DNA of 14,954 nucleotides. Source: Lysobacteraceae bacterium (lineage in GTDB: Bacteria > Pseudomonadota > Gammaproteobacteria > DSM-19610). The position numbers were made by a program, and so were the translations under genes. The notes beneath the pieces were generated by a model that was not told where the DNA came from, ran no database searches, and was given only the letters and a program-made list of their open reading frames with translations. Numbering within the stretch: position 1 is the first letter of the stretch; each line of letters opens with the position of its first letter. This document shows positions 6,201 to 13,887 of this stretch, piece by piece. The stretch lies in contig JAIVHA010000031.1 in NCBI GenBank assembly GCA_020201295.1, positions 1 to 14,954 of the forward strand, read 5' to 3'.

Positions 6201-8925
6201 CTACAGGCGCGCCATCACCTCGTTGAGGTGTTGTTCGATGCGTTTCTTGTAGTTGAGGAAATGCACGGTCTGCAGACCGCTGCCGGCCTCGGTAGGCGGC
6301 GCCGCTGGCGCGCTGGCTGACCACGTGGCGCGCCACTTCCTCGAACAGCCGTTCGCCATGCTCCAGGGTGGAGAATTCCCGGTCACCACAGTACATGGTG
6401 AACAGGGTGCGATTGTTCTCCAGCAGGTCACCCAGTACCTGGATGCCGAAATAGTTGCGCGACTGGCGGTAGGGGTTGATGTTCTGCTCTTCCAGGCGGT
6501 AATCCCCCAGGGAGTCGCGCGACACCTGGTAGTACTCCACCATGCATTCGCTGGCGCTGTGGCCGGGTTCCTCCAGCTGGCTGTCGCGGCGGTACTGCAC
6601 CGACTCGAAGAAGCGCTGGAACTGGGTAAGCAGGGTCAGGCCGTCGTGGAAGGCCACCTTCTGGGTGAACAGGGAACCCTTCTCATCCAGCACGTGGACC
6701 TGGGCACGGCTGCCCTGCACCTGGTAGAACAGCTGCACCACCCCGGGGCGATTGACGCTGTACAACTTCGGCAGCGGGGTATCGGTGAGCAGCCAGCTGT
6801 CCAGGCGCACGGGGCTGAACTGTTCCTGGGGGCGTGACAGGTACTGGATCAGGGCGCCATAACTGTCCAGGCGTTCATAGCGCGGTACATCGTTCTCCGC
6901 CTGCAGCACGTAGAAATGCTGCCCTACCCGTACCGCGTAGCGGGCGGTTTCTTTCCATTCCTCCTCATAGAAACAACGGATCACGCTCTTGAACACCTCT
7001 TCCACGCGCCGGGCGATGAAGGGTCCGCGGGTGGAGGAAAAGCTGGAGCAGTCCACGTGGGCCGGGACGGTGCCACTGGAGATGGGATGCCAGGCCAGGT
7101 ATTCGGTGAGGCAGTCCATGAGCCCGGTCTCGCCGGCATGGCGGAAGGTCAGCACCTCGTGCCAGCTGCTGACCAGGATCTGGTCGAAGGTCACGGCCAG
7201 GCTTTCGGCCGCGGCCCCGAAGCTGAGCGGGTCGATGCGCTCGCTGACCAGCTGTTTACCCTGGCGGGTGAGATGGCCCATGGGGTCGCGCGCCAGGTTG
7301 ACGATCAGGGCGGCGCGCTTGGTGAGCGCCGGCTTGCCCAGCGCCTCCATGTTGTCGTCGCGCAGGAGGCCACGCGGGAAGCTCTGCTGCAGGACGTCGA
7401 TTACGCAACCCAGCTCCCAGGAATTCAGGTCTCCATTGGGCGGAAACGCGCTCACCAGGGTGCCATTGGGGTTGATGAGGCCATTGAAATAGGCCCAGGC
7501 CAGCAGGTCGACGAGGTTGTGGCTGCGCTTGAGGGGCTTGCCGGTCATCTCCTGTTCGCTGGCACCCTGGTACAGGCTCCACACAGTCTGGTCCTGCGCC
7601 TTGCCCTGGAAGATGGCCAGGCGTTCCTCGGACAGGTCGCGGGAGATGCCGGGGTTGACGAATTCCACCTTGCCGGCCTTGCGCTCGAAGGCCACGTACA
7701 GCTTGCGGCCCAGCAGGTTCATGTCCGCGGGGTCGATCACCATCTCGTCCTGGTGCTCGCGCCCGAAGCGCGACAGGGCGCGGTAGCTGCAGGTGAGTTC
7801 CTCCACCAGGGTGCGCCGCTCCTCGTTGACCTTGTGGTACTTCCAGGATTCCCGGGCATCGAGCTCGGCGAGCTTGGCCGGCGACCAGCACCACTCCTGG
7901 ACCATTTCGCGCATGGCCTCGCGGCGCCAGGTCATGGTGAGCGGCCGATCCTTTTCGCTCATGGGTTCGTTGACCTTGATATAGAAACAACGGCGCGCCA
8001 GTTCCAGGCGCTCGTGTTCCGCGCGATCGAGCAGGTATTCCTCCACGCCATTGAGCATCAGCACGTAGGGATCCAGGCGATCCAGGCTGGGAGCGTCCTG
8101 ATGGATTTCCTGCTTGAAGCGTACGCAGAGAAAATTCACATTCGGATACTCGCTGGCATAGGACTCCATGAGCAGGATCTTGAGTATCGACTTGTAGGGG
8201 GAATCCACGGCCTTGTAGAGCTGCCACAGGGTGGCGCCGAAGAATTCCCCGGCGGGCAGTTCAGCCACGCCGCCGAAGTCCAGCACGTCGTCGGGGCGCA
8301 CGAAGCGCCGCGTCAGGAGTTTGCTCACATAGGCGTCGTACCGCTTCTCGTATTCCGGCGGCACCAGCCACCAGACCGGAAAGCGGCCGCACACCAGCAG
8401 GCCGGTGCGGTAGAACTCGTCCAGCAGCAGGGTGTGCTGGGAGCTGCCGCTGCTTTCCGTGGACAGGTCGTCATGGCGCCGTTCCCGGAAGCTGGCGTCG
8501 TCCATGATAAAGAAGTGCACTTCCAGGCCCAGGGATTCGGCCCAGGACTCGATGCCGTCGGCCTTGGCGCGCAGGGCCTCGTGGCCAGCGCTGTCCAGTT
8601 CCGGGCGGTGACAGATCCAGATGTCGAAGTCGCTCTTTTCCGAATAGGCGATGGTGCCGCTGCTGCCCATCATATAGATGGCGAGGATGTCGTAGCGCGG
8701 CAGGGCGCGGCGCTGGTAGCTGAAACTCTGTGCCAGGCGCTTGCCGGCCTCGAGGGAACGTTTTGCGGGTGTGTAGTCGGAAACGCCACAGGGCATGCTG
8801 GTGGAGATGAAGCCGGGCAGCATGGGATGGTTGATGTGGTAGAGCAGTGGCAGCAGGTCGAGGAAATCCCGCTGCCGCTCGCGCATGGCCTCCTGCACGC
8901 GCCGTATGCGGTCCTGGTTGTGGCG
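6201..8925 (-). pseudogene. cyaA: Class I adenylate cyclase, damaged at both ends
   Basis: Class I (enterobacterial-type) adenylate cyclase makes cAMP from ATP in the cytosol. Homology begins at about 8925 (RHNQDRIRRVQEAMRERQRD) and is open to about 6290. It includes the catalytic block MGSSGTIAYSEKSDFDIW, with the metal-binding DFD aspartates, so the catalytic and middle regions are complete. The 5' end is missing: no start codon precedes the family's N-terminal helix, and the upstream sequence is a GGDEF gene in another frame. In-frame starts at GTG 8898 or ATG 8886 would give a slightly short enzyme. Near 6285 the frame breaks after SQRASGAAY; the true tail, LQTVHFLNYKKRIEQHLNEV to TAG 6203-6201, is in another frame. 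The usual YPCYITDLDLS-like segment is absent, indicating a small deletion. Uncorrected, the frame stays open to 5605, antisense to the DUF302 gene. Residual catalytic activity is possible. Confidence 0.8.
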
Positions 8926-9617
8926 CGCTGTAGCAGGGTGGTGGCGCTGTCACTCTTGCGCCACTCGGTTACCCCGTAGCAGGGCCACAGTTCGGAGACG
9001 GATTCACCGTCGGGACCGCGCAGGTGTGCCGAGAGCTTGTCCGCCAGCTTGAGGGCGTCATCGCGACTGGTTTCGGGCAGGACCAGGATGAATTCACCCT
9101 GCTCGCTACAGCCGATGATATCGGCCCATCGCAGCTGATCCTTGAGCAATCGCGCCACCGCCCGCCGGGTATCGACGGAGGTCGGCTCGGCGCCGGCTTC
9201 CATCATGATGACCGCCATGGGGCTGTTGTAGCGCCGCGAGCGCGCCACCTGGGGTTCCAGGGCCAGGGTCACGCCACGGGTATTGAACAGGCCCGTGTGC
9301 GCATCGGTGAGAGACTGGGCGCGCAACTCTTCCCGCAGCCCCTGCATTTCGCTGAGATCCTCGATCCAGAGCGCCTCGCCACCGCCTTCCAGCGGTCTGT
9401 GCAGAGCCCGCAGGTGCAGGGCCTGGCCATCGGGGCGGGTCCAGATAGCGTCACCATCCAGGGCGCGCAGCCCGGCGAGCGCGGGGCCTGCCAGGTCGCT
9501 GGCGGACAGGCCGGTCAGGGCCAGCAGGGCCGGGTTGTGGGCCTGGACATGCCCCTGGGTATCCACCACCAGCAAGGCGGTGGGGCAGGTGGCGAAAATG
9601 GCGGCGGTATCCTTCAT
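8922..9617 (-). pseudogene. PAS protein with degenerate GGDEF domain, 3' end lost at the cyaA junction
   Basis: From ATG 9617 (GGGAG at a plausible SD distance) the protein shows a PAS-like domain at about 5-95 (ALLVVDTQGHVQAHNPALLA) and a GGDEF-type domain from about 100 (SLTDAHTGLFNTRG). The signature loop is SEQGEF (171-176) instead of GGDEF, so diguanylate cyclase activity is unlikely and a ligand-binding or regulatory role more likely. The domain breaks off after SDSATTLLQRA (about 8922); the next bases belong to cyaA in a different frame. The usual last 30-40 residues and the stop are missing. An ATG at 9647 is a less likely start. The gene may regulate cyaA by adjacency, which is an inference. 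Confidence 0.7.
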
Positions 9618-9662
9618 CGGACGGGTCTCCCGGGTCGCTTGGGGCATCGCAAGGGATGCGGT

Positions 9663-9684
9663 CAGGGGGCGCTGTCGCCCCCTG
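9663..9684 (-). terminator. GC-rich hairpin between the dCTPase-like gene and the PAS gene
   Basis: CAGGGGGCG and CGCCCCCTG form a perfect 9-bp stem with a CTGT loop. It lies about 70 bp after the stop of the minus-strand dCTPase-like gene. It lacks a following U-tract on the minus strand, so termination would be Rho-dependent or partial. It may instead be an mRNA-stability structure. Confidence 0.35.
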
Positions 9685-9753
9685 GAATGTCCGGGTTAGC
9701 GGTTGCGGCCTGGGAAACTTTAGGCGGTAAAAGGGGTACTTGGCGCGGAGATA

Positions 9754-10119
9754 TCAGCTTTCGTCAAACTTTTGACGGGAGGCGACTCCGCGCACCTGTG
9801 TCGCCGGGAAGCGCTGCTCGTTGATGGCGATCTTGTCGCGGGCCGCGGCGATCAGGTCGATGTCGAGGCGGTCCGCGGTGCGCACCAGGTAAATGAGGAT
9901 GTCGGCCAGTTCCAGTCGTACCGCCGCGTGCTTGTCCGCATCGAGCTGGAAACTCTGTGGTTCCGTGAGCCACTGGAAGTGTTCCACCAGTTCGGCGGCC
10001 TCGGCGATCAGGGCCATGGCCAGGTTCTTGGGGGAATGGAATTGTTCCCAGTCACGCTGGCGTGCAAACTCGGCGAGGCGCAGGCGCAGGTCTTCCAGGC
10101 TGTCGGATGGATGGTTCAT
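9754..10119 (-). CDS. MazG-like/dCTP pyrophosphatase (DCTPP1 type)
   Basis: This is a 121-residue all-alpha NTP pyrophosphohydrolase. The sequence QRDWEQFHSPKNLAMALIAE and the metal-binding motifs E40xxE43 and E70xxD73 (ELADILIYLVRTADRLDID) match the DCTPP1/RS21-C6 branch of the MazG superfamily. Such enzymes hydrolyse dCTP and modified dCTPs to the monophosphate and PPi, cleaning the nucleotide pool in the cytosol. The start ATG 10119 has GGGAG a few bases upstream. It is divergent from the cupredoxin-like gene across about 80 bp that include a small hairpin (10144-10160, AGCGGC/GCCGCT). Intact. The exact substrate is inferred from the family. Confidence 0.85.
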   Translation of the reverse strand: MNHPSDSLEDLRLRLAEFARQRDWEQFHSPKNLAMALIAEAAELVEHFQWLTEPQSFQLDADKHAAVRLELADILIYLVRTADRLDIDLIAAARDKIAINEQRFPATQVRGVASRQKFDES

Positions 10120-10201
10120 CGGAACTCCCGCGGCTTCAGGTTTAGCGGCCCCGCGCCGCTAGCATGGGGTGGAAACCCAAAGGGTACCGAAAGCGGACGT
10201 C

Positions 10202-10918
10202 ATGTGCACGGCGGGAATCAGGGAACTGACATGGGGCTGCCTGGCAGGAATGCTGCTGGCGGCCTCCGTTGGCCATGCGGCCGAGATGGTGGGCGTGGTG
10301 CAACTGCGCCAGACCGGGCTGTTCCAGGATTCTGCCGCGGCACCCACGGGCGGCATCAGTGTGAGCCTGCAACCCCTGGAGGGGCAGCCACTACCGCCGC
10401 GTGGCCCTGCGCGGCGGCACCGTTTGCTGCTGCAGGATGGCCAGATGCGCCCGGCCTTTCTTACCCTGCAGGTCGGCGACAGCCTGCAGATCCTCAATCA
10501 GGATGAGGTCCACCATGAAATCTTCGCCCTTTCAGCCACCCAGCCCATCGAGGCCTCCCTGGACAAGCACAGCAGCGGCGCCGCGGCCCAGGCCGAGTTC
10601 CGGCTCGCCAGCGAGGGAGTCTGGCACCTGTTCTGCCGTATCCACAGCCGCAGCTTCGCGCGTGTGGATGCGGTGACCACTCCCCTGGTGCAGATGGTGG
10701 AGCCCGGCGCGATGTTTCGCTTCGAAGGGCTGGCGGCGGGACAATGGCAGTTGCGGGTGGCGGCCCTGGGCGCCGAGACACGGCTGCTCAAGACCGTCGC
10801 CATGACGGAACCACCGCCCTTGCGTATCGAGTTGAATACCCGCGGCAGTGGCGCGGCCGGCCAGCACCAAGCCGCGCCCGTGGAGGGGCGGATCGATGCA
10901 CTGTTTCCCAGGGATTGA
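10202..10918 (+). CDS. Secreted cupredoxin-like protein ('methylamine utilization protein' type)
   Basis: A 238-residue exported protein. Residues 1-26 look like a signal peptide ending VGHA. A cupredoxin-like core at about 27-157 includes NQDEVHHEIFAL (His104/His105) and GVWHLFCRIHSRSF (Cys145, His148), the usual His and Cys-x-x-His ligands of type 1 copper. The position that usually holds the axial Met (CxxHxxM) is Ser151, so copper may be bound differently or not at all. Residues about 165-212 look like a beta-sandwich extension. ATG 10202 was preferred over GTG 10169 because it begins the signal peptide more naturally; the RBS is weak either way. Its stop overlaps the SD of the GGDEF-EAL gene, with 9 bp between the two frames, so the proteins are probably made together. 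Copper binding is inferred from motif only. Confidence 0.7.
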   Translation: MCTAGIRELTWGCLAGMLLAASVGHAAEMVGVVQLRQTGLFQDSAAAPTGGISVSLQPLEGQPLPPRGPARRHRLLLQDGQMRPAFLTLQVGDSLQILNQDEVHHEIFALSATQPIEASLDKHSSGAAAQAEFRLASEGVWHLFCRIHSRSFARVDAVTTPLVQMVEPGAMFRFEGLAAGQWQLRVAALGAETRLLKTVAMTEPPPLRIELNTRGSGAAGQHQAAPVEGRIDALFPRD

Positions 10919-10927
10919 GGAGCGGCC

Positions 10928-13684
10928 ATGAACCTGGAGGCCAGGAATACACTGTTCGTTACCCTGCTGGTGGTGGCGGTGCTGTGCAGTGTAAGCCTGC
11001 TCGGCTATTTCCTGCTCGACGATCATGTACACCAGGCCAGCGCCACGGACCTGGAGCGCGCCCATGAAATCTACGTGGAATCGGAGAAGAGCGCCTTCGG
11101 CCGGCTGTTGACCACCGCCCGCGGCATGCACAGCGAGCCCAGCCTGGTGGCCGCGACCCTGACCGGCGACCTGCACACGGTGCGCAGCATGCTCGAAGAC
11201 CTGCATGACCGGCCCGGCGTGGACATGATGGCCATTTACCTGGACATCGGCCCAGGCGGGGCCGTCGGACAGGGGCGCAAACCCCACTTTACCTCACCGC
11301 AAGTGCTGTCCTCGGACGTGTTGCAGGACCTGGTACAGCAACTGACCAGCGGCGGCGCCGAGGCGGCCTTCGGCAATGGCATGGTGTACGACAACCTGCT
11401 GCGCCTGGTGGCCATTCCCATCGAGCATCCTCTGGGCGGGCGCCTGGGGGTCATGTTGGTGGGCGAGGAATTCGCCCAGCGGGATGTGGAACGCATCCAT
11501 TCCCTGGTGCAGGCCGAGGTGGTGGTGTTCCGCGACGACCTGGTGCTGGGCAGCAGCCAGCCCGGCCTGGCGGATATCGCCCGGCGCATGCCTGCCGACG
11601 GCAACAGCGCGGTGTTGCGGTTCGATGTGGAGGGCAAGGCCCATGTGGGCCGTCTGCATCGCATCCTGGCCACCGCGGGTGGCGGCGGCACGGCGGCCCA
11701 GCTGCTGCTGGCACGGCCCCTGACCGCCTACTGGGGCCCCTATCAGGAACTGATGCGCAGTGCCCTGATCGCCTCCGCCCTGATCCTGTTGCTGGCCGCC
11801 CTGGTGGGGATCAGCATCAGCCGCCGCACCCTGACCCGTCCCATCCAGTCCCTGGTGAGGGCCACCCGCGCCATCGCCGATGGCAATTTCGACCAGCGCA
11901 TCGCCATCCAGCGCAACGACGAACTGGGCGAGCTGGCCACCTCCTTCAAGGGCATGATCGCCAGCCTGTCCTCCTCCCGCGAGGAGGTGGAGCGCTCGCG
12001 CCGGCGCTTCCGCGATTTCGCCGGCAGCTCTTCCGACTGGCTCTGGGAGACCGACCGCAACGGCCGCTTCCTGTTCGTATCCGAGACGGTGCGCGACAAC
12101 CTCGGCTTCGGCGCCGAACAATTGCTCGGGCGCACCTTTGCCGACGTGTTCCCGGGCAGCAATCTGGTGGAGCTGATGTCCTTGCTGCGACCCGGACAGC
12201 ACGAGATGCGCAACTTCAAGGATGTGGAATGCTGGGTCAGTGACAGCGAGGGGGAGCGTCACTGTCTGCGCCTCAATGCCATGGCGGTGCGCGAGGGTGA
12301 TCAGCACAAGGGCTACCGCGGCACGGCGCGGGACATCACCAAGTCCAAGCAGGACGAGCAGAACATGATGGTGCTGGCCAACCAGGATCATCTCACCGGG
12401 CTCAGCAACCGCAGTCGCTTCCTCAAGGACCTGGAGCACGAGGTGCGTCGGGTCGAGCGCGTGAGCCAGTCCGGCGCCCTGATGCTGGTGGACCTGGATC
12501 ACCTGAAACTGATCAACGATACCTCCGGGCATTTTGCCGGCGATGAAATGATCGTGCAGGTGGCCGGCCTGCTCAAGCGCCTGTCGCGCGACGAGGACCT
12601 CATCGCCCGCCTGAGTGGCGATGAATTCGCCCTTGCCTTCCCGGCCATGGACGAGGCCCACGCCATGGAAAAGGCCCGCCAGCTCCTGGATCGCATCCAG
12701 GAACTCAAGCCCCGGCTGGGCGACCGTACCGTGAATCTTTCCGCCAGCATCGGGGTGGCGCTGTTCCCGCAGCATGGCAATGCGCCGGTGGAACTGCTGG
12801 CCAAGGCCGATACCGCCATGTACGCGGCCAAGGACGCCGGCCGCAACCGCGCCTTGTTGTTCGATGAGGCGGCCATGGCCCAGGAACGCATGAATTCCCA
12901 GCTGGCCTGGAAGGATCGCCTGGTGGAGGCCATCGAGCAGGACCTGTTCGTGCTCGCCTTCCAGCCCATCGTCAGCGTGGCCAGCGGGCATGTACATCAT
13001 TATGAAGTGCTGGTGCGCATGAAGGCGCCGGGCGATACCCTGTTTCCGCCCGGCAAGTTCATTCCCACCGCCGAGCAGTTCGGCCTCATTCACCAGGTGG
13101 ACCGTATCATCGTCACCAAGGCCATCCGCTATTTGGCGGAACACCGGGACGAGCATCCCGACGCCGGTTTCTCCATCAATCTGTCCGGCATGTCGGTGGG
13201 CAACGAGGAGATGTTCGAGCTCATCGCCCGCGAGATCCGCGCATCGGGCGTGGCGCCGGAGCGCTTCACCTTCGAGGTCACGGAGACGGCTGCCTGCGAG
13301 AAGCTCAACGATGCCATCGATTTCATCGCCAAGGTGCGCAAGCTCGGCTGCCACATCTCCCTGGACGATTTCGGCGTGGGTTTCTCGTCCTTCTCCTACC
13401 TGAAGCACCTGCGGGTCGATACCCTGAAGATCGACGGCAGCTTCATTCGCGAGATCCACGAAAACAACGCCGACCAGCTGTTCGTCAAGGCGCTGGTGGA
13501 CGTGGCGCGCGGCATGGGCATCAAGACCATCGCCGAGTTCGTGGAGAACGAAGCGGTATACCGGTTGGTGAGCCGGCTGGGCGTGGACTATGTGCAGGGG
13601 TATTACCTGGGTAAGCCGCGCCACAACCTGGAGCTTCGTTTGCCCCCGCCCGGTAACCTTTCCAGCCAGGTGCTGGCGGGCTGA
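10928..13684 (+). CDS. Membrane Cache-HAMP-PAS-GGDEF-EAL c-di-GMP enzyme
   Basis: A 918-residue inner-membrane sensor. TM1 is at about 8-30, a periplasmic Cache-like sensor at 31-275 (includes LGVMLVGEEF and EVVVFRDDLVLGSS), TM2 at 279-297, HAMP at 298-350, PAS at 358-475, GGDEF at 482-645 and EAL at 660-905. The GGDEF loop is SGDEF (563-567), and an RxxD inhibitory site (RDED, 554-557) sits five residues before it, as in feedback-controlled diguanylate cyclases. The EAL motif is EVL (693-695), but Asn751, Glu783/786, DDFG (813-816), Lys834, Glu873 and QGYYLGKP (890-897) are kept, so phosphodiesterase activity is likely. Both activities look possible; the periplasmic input may set the balance. 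Start ATG 10928 has GAGGAG (10917-10922) overlapping the upstream stop, a sign of translational coupling. Intact; it converges on argH. Confidence 0.92.
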   Translation: MNLEARNTLFVTLLVVAVLCSVSLLGYFLLDDHVHQASATDLERAHEIYVESEKSAFGRLLTTARGMHSEPSLVAATLTGDLHTVRSMLEDLHDRPGVDMMAIYLDIGPGGAVGQGRKPHFTSPQVLSSDVLQDLVQQLTSGGAEAAFGNGMVYDNLLRLVAIPIEHPLGGRLGVMLVGEEFAQRDVERIHSLVQAEVVVFRDDLVLGSSQPGLADIARRMPADGNSAVLRFDVEGKAHVGRLHRILATAGGGGTAAQLLLARPLTAYWGPYQELMRSALIASALILLLAALVGISISRRTLTRPIQSLVRATRAIADGNFDQRIAIQRNDELGELATSFKGMIASLSSSREEVERSRRRFRDFAGSSSDWLWETDRNGRFLFVSETVRDNLGFGAEQLLGRTFADVFPGSNLVELMSLLRPGQHEMRNFKDVECWVSDSEGERHCLRLNAMAVREGDQHKGYRGTARDITKSKQDEQNMMVLANQDHLTGLSNRSRFLKDLEHEVRRVERVSQSGALMLVDLDHLKLINDTSGHFAGDEMIVQVAGLLKRLSRDEDLIARLSGDEFALAFPAMDEAHAMEKARQLLDRIQELKPRLGDRTVNLSASIGVALFPQHGNAPVELLAKADTAMYAAKDAGRNRALLFDEAAMAQERMNSQLAWKDRLVEAIEQDLFVLAFQPIVSVASGHVHHYEVLVRMKAPGDTLFPPGKFIPTAEQFGLIHQVDRIIVTKAIRYLAEHRDEHPDAGFSINLSGMSVGNEEMFELIAREIRASGVAPERFTFEVTETAACEKLNDAIDFIAKVRKLGCHISLDDFGVGFSSFSYLKHLRVDTLKIDGSFIREIHENNADQLFVKALVDVARGMGIKTIAEFVENEAVYRLVSRLGVDYVQGYYLGKPRHNLELRLPPPGNLSSQVLAG

Positions 13685-13791
13685 GCCGCCGGGACACCGG
13701 GCAAGGTTCACCCCCGCCGGAGCCTGGTTCTCCGGGCGACGGAATCGGTTCCCACTTCTGGTCTGAGTAGCCCCAATCCTTGCAAAACGTG

Positions 13792-13847
13792 GCCTGTAGG
13801 AGCGGCGCAAGCCGCGAATGTTCGCGGCTTGCGCCGCTCCTACAGGC
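13792..13847. repeat. REP pair, 27-bp perfect inverted repeat with 2-bp spacer
   Basis: Arms 13792-13818 and 13821-13847 are exact reverse complements separated by TG. Outer ends carry the shared CTGTAGGAGCGGC; the core GCAAGCCGCGAA differs from the other copies. It lies between the convergent GGDEF-EAL and argH genes, where it could form a bidirectional terminator or RNA-stabilising hairpin. A weaker 6-bp stem (CCGGAG/CTCCGG, 13717-13735) precedes it. Confidence 0.85.
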
Positions 13848-13887
13848 GCCCAGGCCGGAGCACAGTGGAATCCGGGGGGGCTGCGCT

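Noticed and set aside
6916..8979. A 687-codon open frame on the plus strand opposite cyaA
   Set aside because: Same reason: compositionally an antisense shadow, no domain or start signal, and the minus strand carries the adenylate cyclase.
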